From assembly GCA_041738505.1 (NCBI GenBank), contig JBGSPQ010000034.1, positions 56,093 through 120,092 of the forward strand: a stretch of DNA of 64,000 nucleotides, read 5' to 3'. The stretch is from JBGSPQ01 sp041738505. Its GTDB lineage: Bacteria; Patescibacteriota; Gracilibacteria; UBA1369. The translations under genes were made by a program, and so were the position numbers. Positions 25,005 through 33,932 of this stretch are shown one piece after another. Position 1 is the stretch's first letter, and each line of letters begins with the position of its first letter. The notes under the pieces were generated by a model, which searched no databases, was not told the origin of the DNA, and was given only the letters and a program-made list of their open reading frames with translations.

Positions 25005-25093
25005 TAAATTACTTATGTTATGTAATATTTTTTTGCCTTTCGGCTTGTATCATCCCATCCCGTGACGCCGCACAAAGATGAGCTAATCATTTC

Positions 25094-25099
25094 ATTATA
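25094..25099 (-). promoter_or_regulatory. candidate -10 element of the RNase J gene
   Basis: A perfect TATAAT on the minus strand, about 90 bases before the rnj start. The -35 region is poor. The stretch 25005-25221 between the divergent genes holds no other feature that I can support. Confidence 0.45.
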
Positions 25100-25221
25100 T
25101 CTTATTTCGGGTATTTTCGCCAGAGGTTAGTATAACACTTTTTAGGGATAAACATTAACAATAATGAAAATATTTACTTTTGGGGCTTATACGCTTAATC
25201 TTATTTCCATAACAAAAACCA

Positions 25222-25764
25222 ATGAAAATTGAGGATTTTTTGGATTTTTTTTACGGCGGACAGAAAAGAAAAAACGGGGAACCGGCGGTTTCCCACTGTT
25301 ATGAAGTGCGCAAAATCCTTAAAGAGGTGGGGATTAAAGAGGAATCCATTTTGAACGCGGCAATGTTGCACGACGTAATTGAAGATTATTTTCTGAACAG
25401 CGAATATCTTTCTCTGAAATTCGGTGCCAAAGTTGCCAAGCTGGTGGAAATTCTTTCCAAAAATCCGGCCTGGAACACTTCCTACTGCAAGATGAAAAGC
25501 AGTATGGACGAGGTTGAAGGGTCGTGGGCCGACTACCCGGAAGCGGTAGTGATTAAAATGGCCGACCGCCTGCACAATCTGCGTACGGCGGAAGGTCTGA
25601 AACCCAAAAAAAGAGTTGAATATCTGGAGGAAACGGATGAAATACTGGTTCCTCTTTTTGAATGTATTATCAGAGACAATCTCTCCAGCCATTACCGCCC
25701 GGCAATGAAAAAACTGCTAACTAAAATCAGACGCTCGGCGACGGCTTTAAAAAAAATATCTTAA
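25222..25764 (+). CDS. stand-alone HD-domain (p)ppGpp hydrolase-like protein
   Basis: 180 residues matching only the hydrolase part of Rel/SpoT. AVSHCYEV supplies the first His, LHDVIEDY the HD motif with the adjacent Glu-Asp, and IKMADRLHNLRT the conserved Asp/Asn segment. There is no synthetase, TGS or ACT domain. This is the layout of small alarmone hydrolases (Mesh1-like), which cleave the 3' pyrophosphate of (p)ppGpp; other nucleotide substrates are possible. A full Rel enzyme is encoded at 35652, so the cell could hydrolyse alarmones in two ways. The gene is followed 10 bp later by a TrmB-like regulator. Confidence 0.8.
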   Translation: MKIEDFLDFFYGGQKRKNGEPAVSHCYEVRKILKEVGIKEESILNAAMLHDVIEDYFLNSEYLSLKFGAKVAKLVEILSKNPAWNTSYCKMKSSMDEVEGSWADYPEAVVIKMADRLHNLRTAEGLKPKKRVEYLEETDEILVPLFECIIRDNLSSHYRPAMKKLLTKIRRSATALKKIS

Positions 25765-25774
25765 CTTTTTTATC

Positions 25775-26506
25775 ATGAAAATAAAATACAGCGACATCGC
25801 CGAACTGCTGAACATCAGCGAAACCGGCGCGAAAATATATGTGGAACTGATGACGCACTATATGCTTACAGTGGTTGATATGCGCAAGCTTACCGGGCTG
25901 GATGCGGTAAAGATTCGGGCGGAAATCAAGAAACTGATGGCAGCTCATCTGGTGAAAAAAATGCAGCAGTCGCGGGGGGTGGAGGTTTATCGGGGAATTA
26001 CTCTTTTGCAACTGGAAGAGAAACTGGAGCGGGACAAGGCTGTTTTTCAGAATCTTAAAAAAGTTATTTTACCGGTTTTAAGCCAGCCGCAGAAACTGGG
26101 GATTTTGAAATACGAAGGCATTGAGGGGGTACGCAAGGTTTATCTGGAAATTCTGGAGGAGGCGATTAAGAAAGGAGAGGATATTCTGGCTTTTGAAAGC
26201 GGAAATGATTTTGAAGTTCTGGGTGAGGCGTTTATCCACAATTATGTGCAAAAAAGAATTTCCAGCAAAGTAAAAGCGTATATTATCACGCCGCGCACGA
26301 CCGAGGACAAAACTTTCAAAGACGAATATGAAGGCAAATACACGTTTATCAAGATGCTTCCCGATTTTAAAATCAAGGCCAACATCAACCTGGTGAGCAA
26401 TCTGGTTATGACATTTTCAGTGAATCCCCTGCAGGGTACTCTGCGCATGGATAAGGATGAAGCTGTCACGCTGAAAGAGATTTTCCATAAAATGTGGAAG
26501 ATCTAA
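25775..26506 (+). CDS. TrmB-like transcriptional regulator
   Basis: 243 residues. The N-terminal winged helix (about 5-70: LNISETGAKIYVELM...LTGLDAVKIRAEIKKLMAAHLV) is followed by a coiled-coil linker (about 80-100). The C-terminal domain (about 105-243) has YEGIEGVRKVYLEILEEA and FIHNYVQKRISSKVKAYIITP. Such proteins are related to archaeal TrmB sugar-responsive regulators and are common in CPR genomes. The ligand and targets cannot be read. It appears to share an operon with the HD hydrolase. Confidence 0.75.
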   Translation: MKIKYSDIAELLNISETGAKIYVELMTHYMLTVVDMRKLTGLDAVKIRAEIKKLMAAHLVKKMQQSRGVEVYRGITLLQLEEKLERDKAVFQNLKKVILPVLSQPQKLGILKYEGIEGVRKVYLEILEEAIKKGEDILAFESGNDFEVLGEAFIHNYVQKRISSKVKAYIITPRTTEDKTFKDEYEGKYTFIKMLPDFKIKANINLVSNLVMTFSVNPLQGTLRMDKDEAVTLKEIFHKMWKI

Positions 26507-26536
26507 GTTGAATCATTTATTTTAATACGCACTTTT

Positions 26537-27808
26537 TTAAACCGTCTTGCCCCACTTGATGATGCGTCTTCTGGTCATTGGATCTTTTCTTTTTGGAACC
26601 CTGACGGTTCTTCTTAGCTGGCTTTGTAACGCGTCCAGTGCTCTATCCAGCCCCTTTATGGAGTTTAGCGTGCTGACCACCACTTTGGCGTTGGTGTGAT
26701 CCGACCTGATCGGAATCGCTCCGGATTCGCTGGCCACATTCCTAAAACCGGCTCTGTGTCTTATTTTATTATCAACGTCATTCGGTGGCATCCATCTGAG
26801 CTGGTAGGGAAATCCCTCATTTTGTTCAAATGACCAGTTGGTTAGCAGAAGATTGTTTTCCATGCCGGGCAGGATACCGCGTTCGCGCAAAATATGGGCC
26901 GTTTTGTGCGCGGCCAGATGATATAATCCGGGTTCCTTGTTGGGATCGGGCATGTCGTCTATCCAGGCTCCGCCGGGTATGAGCATTCTGTGAATTCGTT
27001 CACAGGTCGCCTTCCGGTTTTCAAGCATGGCGTCGCTGGAACTTGGATCGCAAATTTCCGCCCCCACATACCACCACATGTAGGCGGCGTCCACGGAATT
27101 ATCCGGGATATCGGCGGTTAAAATATCTCCCGTTACATATTCAATATTCACACCTTCCACTTTTTTTCCTTCGGTGCCGTCCGTTCCGTACATTTTTTTA
27201 ATTTTTTCGCGCGTGGCATCCACATGATCCTCAATCAGATCATTCATTACGATTGTATTGATACCGTTTCTTTTGGCCAAAGCGATGTAAACCTCCGCAA
27301 GACGGCCCTGTCCGCAGCCCACTACGGCGATTCGGCCGGTGGGATTTGCGGATCCCTGACGAATGGCCGCAGACACCTGTGAAACAAGCTCCGCCAGATA
27401 TACCGCGTCGGTAAAATTATGCTTGCGGGCGTAACTTTCCATATCAATTTTGTAGGCATCCCGGGTTAGCTCCAGATACCGGGCTTTGGAAATACTGGTT
27501 CCTTTGCCGAAAATCGCGTCACAAGCTTCAACCATTTTTTCGTAATTCAGAAGGGGGTTTTTTTCATCAAACAGATGGATAAGTTCGTCCTCCGTGTACA
27601 GTGAAACCAAAGGCCGGTCGCTGTCCCTTTTGCCACGGTCGCTTTCGGGTTCATCGTCCGACGGAAGCGGCGTTTCCATGGCCGAGATGCCGGTTAAGCC
27701 GGTCTCCGACGGACCGGGCCTGGGGTATTCGTCTGATTCCAAAAGCGCTCTATCAAGCACTTCCGCGTTGTTTCCTTCCTGTGATTTCATTGATTTGTTT
27801 ACGGGCAT
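26537..27808 (-). CDS. class I SAM-dependent methyltransferase
   Basis: 423 residues if started at the ATG at 27808, preceded by AAGG with good spacing; an ATG at 27832 and a TTG at 27862 are also in frame. The SAM-binding motif I is VAVVGCGQGRLAEVY, followed by IVMNDLIEDHVD and a motif-II-like stretch VTGDILTADIPDNSVDAAYMWWYV. The N-terminal 90 residues are acidic and low in complexity. The substrate is unknown. It is convergent with the TrmB-like gene. Confidence 0.7.
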   Translation of the reverse strand: MPVNKSMKSQEGNNAEVLDRALLESDEYPRPGPSETGLTGISAMETPLPSDDEPESDRGKRDSDRPLVSLYTEDELIHLFDEKNPLLNYEKMVEACDAIFGKGTSISKARYLELTRDAYKIDMESYARKHNFTDAVYLAELVSQVSAAIRQGSANPTGRIAVVGCGQGRLAEVYIALAKRNGINTIVMNDLIEDHVDATREKIKKMYGTDGTEGKKVEGVNIEYVTGDILTADIPDNSVDAAYMWWYVGAEICDPSSSDAMLENRKATCERIHRMLIPGGAWIDDMPDPNKEPGLYHLAAHKTAHILRERGILPGMENNLLLTNWSFEQNEGFPYQLRWMPPNDVDNKIRHRAGFRNVASESGAIPIRSDHTNAKVVVSTLNSIKGLDRALDALQSQLRRTVRVPKRKDPMTRRRIIKWGKTV

Positions 27809-27937
27809 TTTTAACCTTGGGTTATTTATCATGCCCTTTAAAGGGGTGGAAGTGTATATCAATTTCTTTAATTGCGCAACATATTTTTAAAAATAGCAAG
27901 CTGAAAAGTCCGGAAGTTGGATTATACTGCCAAAAGT

Positions 27938-29332
27938 ATGGATAAAAAATCTAAAATAGGAATTCTGGGCGCGGGAGTGGAAGGGCTTGCGGCCGCGGAA
28001 TATCTAGCCGGGCACGGATACACCGATGTGACCGTTTTTGATTCCAAAGAAAACATTGAAGGAGTGATTCCGTCGGGGGTGAATGTGTCTTTGGGTTTGG
28101 ATTTTTTTAGTGATTCGGACAATGCCATTTACGATTGCGATGTTCTTTTTCGCAGTCCGGGCATTCATTTTGCCAAACTGGAAAAGGCCAGCAAGGCGGG
28201 GATAAAAATAACATCCACCACCCAGTTTTTCTTTGAAAACTGCCCCTGCAAAATCATCGGTGTGACCGGCACAAAGGGCAAAGGAACAACTTCCAGCCTG
28301 ATTTTTGAAATTCTGAAAGCCGCCGGCAAAGACGCTTATCTGGGAGGTAACATTGGAGAATCGCCCTTGAAGTTCCTGGATGATCTGACTCCCGATTCTT
28401 TCGCGGTGATGGAACTTTCCAGTTTTCAGTTGCAGGATTTAACTTTAAGTCCGCAGGCCGCGGTGGTTCTTATGACCACTTCGGATCATATGGATTATCA
28501 TGCCGATGTCACCGAATACCAAGAGGCCAAAAAACCTATCGCACTTTATCAGGGTAAGAATGATTTTTGCGTGCTTAATGCGGATTATGATTATCACGAA
28601 AAATTTCTGACCGCGGGCGACGGCAAAAAATATCTGGTGAGCAGACATGACGGCGGGAAAATTACCGACGGCGCGTTTACCAAGTGCGGAAAAATTTATT
28701 ATGTGGCGGATGGAAAAGAGACGGAGATTATGGAGACGCACAAAGTCGGGCTGTTGGGTGAACATAATCTGGAAAACGTGCTGGCGGCGGTTACGGTTTG
28801 CATGAATCTGGGAATTGATTTGGAGGCGATAAGGCGGGGCGTGCGCGGTTTTAAGGGGCTGGAACACCGACTGGAATTCGTAAAAGAGGTAAAGGGCATT
28901 CGGTTTTATAACGACTCTTTTTCCACCACACCCGAAACTTCCATCGCAGCGGCGTATGCTTTTAATGGTCCGGTGATGTTGATTGCGGGCGGTTCGGAAA
29001 AAAATTCCGACTATACGGAATGGGGTATGGAATTGCAGAAAAATAAAAATCTGAAGAGTGTTTTTTTAATCGGCCTGATGGCGGACAGGATGGAAAAAGC
29101 TTTGAATGAAGCGCATTTACGCTTGTCAAAACAGGCGGATCCCGAGGACGCGGCGCAATTCGCTCTAAATATTTACCGTTGCGGTTCTTTGGAGGAGGCT
29201 GTTCAAAAAGCTTTTGAAAACGGCATGCCGGGCGACAACGTGGTTATGTCTCCGGCGGCGGCCAGTTTTGACATGTTTAAAAACTACAAATACCGGGGCG
29301 CGGCATTTAAGGAGATTGTTGGAAAACTGTGA
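27938..29332 (+). CDS. murD: UDP-N-acetylmuramoyl-L-alanine--D-glutamate ligase MurD
   Basis: 464 residues. The N-terminal UDP-binding domain begins IGILGAGVEGLAAAEYL. The ATP-binding loop is GTKGKGTT (111-118), the central domain has HNLENVLAAVTVC, and the C-terminal domain has HRLEFVKEVKGIRFYNDSFSTTPE and PGDNVVMSPAAASFDMF. MurD adds D-Glu to UDP-MurNAc-L-Ala in peptidoglycan synthesis. The ATG at 27938 is preferred over an upstream in-frame TTG. The 3' end overlaps the convergent glycosyltransferase/CsaB gene by 26 bases. A shortened copy of its 3' end lies at 32329-32376. Confidence 0.95.
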   Translation: MDKKSKIGILGAGVEGLAAAEYLAGHGYTDVTVFDSKENIEGVIPSGVNVSLGLDFFSDSDNAIYDCDVLFRSPGIHFAKLEKASKAGIKITSTTQFFFENCPCKIIGVTGTKGKGTTSSLIFEILKAAGKDAYLGGNIGESPLKFLDDLTPDSFAVMELSSFQLQDLTLSPQAAVVLMTTSDHMDYHADVTEYQEAKKPIALYQGKNDFCVLNADYDYHEKFLTAGDGKKYLVSRHDGGKITDGAFTKCGKIYYVADGKETEIMETHKVGLLGEHNLENVLAAVTVCMNLGIDLEAIRRGVRGFKGLEHRLEFVKEVKGIRFYNDSFSTTPETSIAAAYAFNGPVMLIAGGSEKNSDYTEWGMELQKNKNLKSVFLIGLMADRMEKALNEAHLRLSKQADPEDAAQFALNIYRCGSLEEAVQKAFENGMPGDNVVMSPAAASFDMFKNYKYRGAAFKEIVGKL

Positions 29333-29823
29333 GCCGGTCGGTTTTTTCGGAGTAGCTGATGGCGGACGTGGGGACGTTAAGAATCCGCCCCAACAGAATG
29401 AAGTGGTACCTGGAAGCGATAAGGTAATCGCAGGAAGCGATTATTTTTAGATATCCGCCAATGAAGTTTTCCGCATCTGGCTGAAAAACGTTTAATTCAA
29501 GCCCAATTTTTACTCTGAAATAATCAATGTATTTAAGATCCTCCGGACTTCCGGGGATAAAAACAAATTCATACTTGTCCCTGTTTTCTTCCAAAAAGGG
29601 CAATAATTTTTCTTCCACCGGCACCATCAACTTAGAAGGATTATCCATTAACGGTGGACACAAATTTATGCCTACTCGCTTTTTTGATTTGACCTGACCA
29701 CTTCCCGATTTGAATTCCGAAATTTTCAGTTCAAAGACAAGATCGCGGCCGACAACAACGGATGATTCCGGAAGTCCGCATTCAACCAGATTGTCCCGCG
29801 ACTGCGAATCTCTGACTTCAATT
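29307..29823 (-). pseudogene. C-terminal part of the CsaB-like domain, in the -1 frame
   Basis: Reading on in the -1 frame from the A6 run at 29822-29827 gives IEVRDSQSRDNLVE, ESSVVVGRDLVFEL, KKRVGINLCPP and IASRYHFILLGRILNVPTSAISY. This is exactly the missing half of a polysaccharide pyruvyl transferase, including the RD-S and S-R-x-H-x-x-x-x-G landmarks. It therefore belongs to the gene that starts at 31219; a separate gene is unlikely because this segment has no good start. A one-base loss, an assembly error or -1 slippage on the A run would each explain the split. Confidence 0.75.
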
Positions 29824-31219
29824 TTTTCACAGAAAGGGAGAGTTTTTTTATAAGGTCCCGGTTTGTCCGCAGGTGAATTTTATCAACACCCACTCCCTCC
29901 AGATGAATCTTTTTCCCCGCCCGGAGGGCTTCTTTAATAATGGAACAATAGTAAGCAACGTTTGTATTTTCCTTCATGCCCTGGTCGTGGAAAAGGGTGC
30001 CTCCTCCGATTAACACAATTTGGCACTGTTGCAGTGCAAGGTTGAAATGGTCATGGCGGTGGGCGACGCTTTCGACATTGTGTATTTTTCGGGTTGAAAC
30101 GGGATCGTACGAAGCCACGATAATGCGATAAGCGGGACGGTATTTTTGGATCAGGGCGGCCAGCATCAATTCATCACCGATGTTTTGCCTTCCGTAGTAT
30201 CCGCAAATAAGCATCGCGGGCTTTTTCAGCGCCGCGATTTTTTCCAGCTGTTTCGCGGGGTAGGCGTGATAGTTGGCGGGATTGATACCAAAGGTTGAGA
30301 CGGGCTTTGTAATTGTGAGAGCGCGTGAATATAAATCTTTGGCATCTTCGGGTTTACCCAGACGGTAAAGATAAATATCCGCACTCTCAATCAGGGGCTC
30401 GTTAAAACGGGTGTCTTCGGCGGCCGCAAGTTCAAACGCTTTAAGGGCTTCTTTATATTTTTTTTGACCGGCAAGGGCGCGGCCGAGGTGCAAACGGATG
30501 TTGTATCTGAACGATTTATCGCTGACGGAAACCTCGGCGGCAAGCCCGGAAAAAACCGCCCCGGCCGCCTTAAAATCTTTCGCGTTCAATAAATCCCTTC
30601 CCAGAAAAAATTTTAAATGTTCGATTTCGCCATGCTCGCCACCGCTTTTGCTCTCACCGGCTTTAATCGCTTTTTTGAGGATTGAAATGTTTCTATCCAT
30701 TGTTTTTTCATTTTCCGTACCTTCTTTGAGGTGGACAATTTCAATTCCGGGTTCCGTTTTAAACCGGGCAAGGAGGTTTTCGGGAATGTCCAGATACTCA
30801 TGAACGGGCATTTTGAATTTTAGTCCCGAACCGTTTCTGAAAATTCTGGGAACCAACAGGCTTTTTGCCTTTGAATAGCTGTATTTGATAAAAAAACCGT
30901 CATGTTCTTTTTCCGCGCGGGAAATCAGTTTTTTTATTTCGGCCTGCATTGCCGGAGCAATTCTGTCATCGGCATCAAGCCAGATTATCCAGTCGCCCGT
31001 GCATTTGCTTAATGCAAAATTGCGCGCCGCGGCAAAATCATCAATCCATTCAAAATCAAAAACCTTATCGGTGAATTCAAACGCTTTTTCTTTTGTCCTA
31101 TCGGTTGAACCGGTATCCACCACAATAATTTCATCACAAAAAGAGACCAGCGATTTTAGGGCTTCACCTATGCCGGTCTCTTCGTTTTTGGCGATTATAA
31201 ACGCCGAAATTTTTACCAT
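29726..31219 (-). CDS. GT2 glycosyltransferase-TPR-CsaB-like fusion, frameshifted near 29822-29827
   Basis: The intact frame gives 497 residues. The family-2 glycosyltransferase (about 1-230) has FIIAKNEETGIGEAL, VVDTGSTDRT and the metal-binding WLDADDR. TPR-like helices follow (about 205-320), then the start of a polysaccharide pyruvyl transferase (about 335-460: GYYGRQNIGDELMLAALI and IVLIGGGTLFHDQ). The frame then breaks at an A6 run, and the rest of the domain continues in the -1 frame to 29307, for about 637 residues in total. CsaB-type enzymes add pyruvate ketals to wall polysaccharide, the ligand of SLH domains, and SLH proteins are encoded nearby. The start abuts the stop of the lipoprotein gene. 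Confidence 0.8.
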   Translation of the reverse strand: MVKISAFIIAKNEETGIGEALKSLVSFCDEIIVVDTGSTDRTKEKAFEFTDKVFDFEWIDDFAAARNFALSKCTGDWIIWLDADDRIAPAMQAEIKKLISRAEKEHDGFFIKYSYSKAKSLLVPRIFRNGSGLKFKMPVHEYLDIPENLLARFKTEPGIEIVHLKEGTENEKTMDRNISILKKAIKAGESKSGGEHGEIEHLKFFLGRDLLNAKDFKAAGAVFSGLAAEVSVSDKSFRYNIRLHLGRALAGQKKYKEALKAFELAAAEDTRFNEPLIESADIYLYRLGKPEDAKDLYSRALTITKPVSTFGINPANYHAYPAKQLEKIAALKKPAMLICGYYGRQNIGDELMLAALIQKYRPAYRIIVASYDPVSTRKIHNVESVAHRHDHFNLALQQCQIVLIGGGTLFHDQGMKENTNVAYYCSIIKEALRAGKKIHLEGVGVDKIHLRTNRDLIKKLSLSVKKLKSEIRSRGTIWLNADFRNHPLLSAAILSLN

Positions 31220-32251
31220 TTATTCGCAGGATTTAATCGGGTCGCAGCTTGGAGCATAATCGCCGCTTACAGTTGTCCAGGAGCCCCACTGTCCGCAATC
31301 AACATTGACGGTAATTGAGGTTCTATAAGGTTCTTCGCCGTTGGCGCATTCGCGCACCGGAAGGCAATTGACCGTTACCGCCGGAGGTGAATAAAAGTAT
31401 TCATTCAAATCCGGATCGTATTGTTCACCGCAAATATTATTATTATCCCAGTAGGGAGACATATCAATGTAATAAGCGCCCGTGATTTGATTTATGTTAT
31501 TTGCATGAGTGTGACAATCATCAATATTGCCGTAACGGGCGTATGACTGCTCGCACGTAACCGGCGATTCACCCGGTTCGCATCTTCGGAGCGGTTCGCA
31601 ATAAGGAATCGTGCTTTCGCAAGTGGGGATCATGTCACAACGGTAATATGAATCTCCTTCGGGTGTTTCACCCGCCTCGCAATCGGGGGCGCTATCAAAT
31701 ATGACCGGATAATCCAATTTATTTTCCTGTATCCAGGGGAGATTTTGGTAATGTTCGCTGGATGTTGGGTAGTTAGCCAAATTTGCACCGCGATAAGGAG
31801 CGTTTTGCTCTTTTCTTGAAGGCACAGGATCGCACATTGACTCTTGGGCGCCCGGGCAAACCGGCGGAGAACATCCGTCCTCTGCGGGTGTTTCACCTTC
31901 TTCGCAGAAATCCCTTTCGGTGGGGTCGCAAACCACAATTATTTCGTTGGTTTCGGGGTTAACCCTGAACCAACGCTGATCGTTTAAATAAGTATCTTCG
32001 GAAAAAGCACCCGCACCTGACAAATATGGGCGGGGACATGTGGGAACCGGATCGCAACCGATGTCGTTAACCTGATTGATAAGGTTGTCATTGGAGTCCA
32101 CATTGCCGCCGCATCCGGTTCCGGCGGCAAGCGCCGCTATCAAAGCCGCTTTCGCCGCGGTGGAGTTGGATATTCTGGATATACCGTGGAGTGGTGCAAT
32201 TTTTTCTTTTACTCCTTCCGTTATCGGCAACTGTCTTTCGTTGTGATACAT
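31220..32251 (-). CDS. Cys-rich predicted lipoprotein or exported protein
   Basis: 343 residues. A hydrophobic segment (about 33-46, AAKAALIAALAAGTG) ends at Cys47 in GTGCGG; this resembles a lipobox but lacks the usual Leu at -3. The mature part is rich in Cys, Pro and acidic residues, with recurring CDPVP, CEPGE and CEAGETP-like units about 30-60 residues apart. Near the C-terminus CGQWGSWTTVSGDYAPSC resembles a thrombospondin type 1 core. Disulfides would imply an oxidising exterior location. It directly precedes the glycosyltransferase/CsaB gene with no gap between stop and start. Confidence 0.65.
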   Translation of the reverse strand: MYHNERQLPITEGVKEKIAPLHGISRISNSTAAKAALIAALAAGTGCGGNVDSNDNLINQVNDIGCDPVPTCPRPYLSGAGAFSEDTYLNDQRWFRVNPETNEIIVVCDPTERDFCEEGETPAEDGCSPPVCPGAQESMCDPVPSRKEQNAPYRGANLANYPTSSEHYQNLPWIQENKLDYPVIFDSAPDCEAGETPEGDSYYRCDMIPTCESTIPYCEPLRRCEPGESPVTCEQSYARYGNIDDCHTHANNINQITGAYYIDMSPYWDNNNICGEQYDPDLNEYFYSPPAVTVNCLPVRECANGEEPYRTSITVNVDCGQWGSWTTVSGDYAPSCDPIKSCE

Positions 32252-32328
32252 AAAGTGATTAATTAGTGATTTAAGAACATACTTAAAAAAAGGTCGGCAA
32301 TGTAAATCATTACAAAAAACATGTCAAG

Positions 32329-32376
32329 CCGGGCGACAAAGTTGTGATGTCTCCGGTGATTGTTGGAAAACTGTAA
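32329..32376 (+). pseudogene. relic of the 3' end of murD
   Basis: In frame it reads PGDKVVMSPVIVGKL then stop. murD ends PGDNVVMSP, then a stretch, then EIVGKL and stop. The DNA matches in two blocks, 28 bp with three mismatches and 17 bp identical, with the intervening part of murD deleted. It is a decayed duplicate of the murD tail about 3 kb from the intact gene. Confidence 0.7.
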
Positions 32377-32380
32377 TTAC

Positions 32381-32409
32381 TTGACAGTTGTTATGATTTC
32401 TTTTATATT
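32381..32409 (+). promoter_or_regulatory. promoter of the SLH lipoprotein gene
   Basis: TTGACA (32381-32386), 17 bp spacer, TATATT (32404-32409); the ATG follows 24 bases later. Confidence 0.75.
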
Positions 32410-32433
32410 ATTTTCCATTTTTTAAAATCTATT

Positions 32434-33534
32434 ATGGAAAATCCAAAGATTTCCGGTATTAAAAGTGTTTCGGCAGAGAATTTAAATGATACTTTAAAGA
32501 GACTTGTCGCTCCAATTGCTTTGGCGGCTATGACAGCCGTTGCCGGTTGCGGAGGGCAGGCAAACAGTTATTCGGAAAACAATTGCCCGGACTGTGAATG
32601 CCCGGATGCCGGTTCCGCGGGAGCGGGGGGCGCGGGCGGGAGCGAAGCTGAGGACCATATGACCAGAGGGGAACTGGCTGTCGCGATTAAAGAGGATGTA
32701 ATGGGTTACAATGAAATCAAAGCTTGTGATCCCAATTTTTTCCCGGATGATGAGGATATTCAAAATGATTCCCGTTTATGTGACGCGGCTAATTTACTTA
32801 ATAAAAGGGGCGGTATGGATAGTTATCCGAATGGCACTTTTCGGGCTGACGACCTGATAAACCGCGCGGAGACGTTTAAGGTGGCCGGTCAAAGCGTGGG
32901 GTTGGCGGGATACCCCGACATTTGCACGGAGGCGGTTTCCGATATTTCATATCAGGACTGGTTTTATCCTTATACAAATGCTCTTTGCATGCACGGTATT
33001 CCCGTGACTAAAGATGACGGATTGATGCATCCGGCCGATACCCTTACCAAAGAAGATTGGAAGTCTGTGGCTAATCATATTAATGCTTATATGAACACTC
33101 CGGCGGACAGGATTGGTACGAGTGAAGCGATTTATAGCGTATTACTGGATAATTTTCCCGCGGGCGGGGAAGCATGCGTGTCGTTATTTCCCGATATTGC
33201 AGATAGATCCATGGAATGCGTTATCACAAATATGTTGGAGCAAGAGGGTATTATTAACGGTTATTCAGATGGGAAATTTGGTCCGAAAGACGCTATTACA
33301 TGGGCACAACTTTCAAAGCTTTATGCGGTCGCTTTGGGTCTGGACGTAACAAAAGGCACGGGTTGCTCTGGCGCGGAGGCAACAAGCTGGTATGCCGCGT
33401 ATGCGGACGCCCTTTGCGATAACGGATATATTGAACAGGGCTCAATGACAGACGAAAAAGCCCTACAGACACCAACAAAAAGAGATGTCTACAAACTGGC
33501 GTGGGATATACAGCTTGATCAAAACGGATACTAG
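32434..33534 (+). CDS. SLH-domain lipoprotein
   Basis: 366 residues. The N-terminus has a hydrophobic stretch (about 24-38) ending in the lipobox VAGC with Cys39, followed by a Cys/Gly-rich linker (CPDCECPD, GAGGAGG). SLH-like units follow: MTRGELAVAIKE, YPNGTFRADDLINRAETFKV, YPDICTEAVSDISYQDWFYPYTNALC, YSDGKFGPKDAITWAQLSKLYAVA and SWYAAYADALCDNGYI. A lipid anchor combined with SLH domains would bridge membrane and wall polysaccharide. It has its own promoter and lies beside the CsaB-like gene. Confidence 0.8.
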   Translation: MENPKISGIKSVSAENLNDTLKRLVAPIALAAMTAVAGCGGQANSYSENNCPDCECPDAGSAGAGGAGGSEAEDHMTRGELAVAIKEDVMGYNEIKACDPNFFPDDEDIQNDSRLCDAANLLNKRGGMDSYPNGTFRADDLINRAETFKVAGQSVGLAGYPDICTEAVSDISYQDWFYPYTNALCMHGIPVTKDDGLMHPADTLTKEDWKSVANHINAYMNTPADRIGTSEAIYSVLLDNFPAGGEACVSLFPDIADRSMECVITNMLEQEGIINGYSDGKFGPKDAITWAQLSKLYAVALGLDVTKGTGCSGAEATSWYAAYADALCDNGYIEQGSMTDEKALQTPTKRDVYKLAWDIQLDQNGY

Positions 33535-33537
33535 AAG

Positions 33538-33885
33538 CTATTCCTCGGTGATGCTTTCTATTTCTTTTTCGATTTTGGCCAGTTCCTCCTCCTCTTTTTT
33601 GTTTTCAACTATTTCCCATTCATGAAAGAGGTCGGTGAGTTCTTTACTGGTGAATTCGTTGGCTTTTTCCAGATATTCCTTTCTTAATTCCATTGTTGCA
33701 CCCTCGAATTTCTGCTCTATGTCATCGTATCTTTTGCTCGCCTCTTCAAAAATCCGTATCAGAGTTTCGGCCTTATCGTCGCTTAAAAGGTCTATCGCTT
33801 TAAGGATTACGGCCTTGCGATCTTCGCTTAGGGTGCGTGAATTATTTATCAGTCCGACAAGTTTTTCTTTTTGTTCGGGTTTCAT
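33538..33885 (-). CDS. small helical protein, paralogue of the accessory-region partners
   Basis: 115 residues, almost entirely helical and highly charged. The N-terminus (KLVGLINNSRTLSEDRKAVILKAIDLLSDDKAETLIRIF, of which LSEDRKAVILKAIDLLSDD is the core) resembles the small proteins encoded at 59878 and 61152. The C-terminal part is a Glu/Lys coiled coil. No signal peptide and no known domain. It is convergent with the SLH lipoprotein gene (3 bases apart) and follows the flippase gene in the same direction. Confidence 0.6.
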   Translation of the reverse strand: MKPEQKEKLVGLINNSRTLSEDRKAVILKAIDLLSDDKAETLIRIFEEASKRYDDIEQKFEGATMELRKEYLEKANEFTSKELTDLFHEWEIVENKKEEEELAKIEKEIESITEE

Positions 33886-33932
33886 GGGTAAATTATACCA
33901 CTTTTGCTCCCACTTTTCAATTTTAGGAAGGT

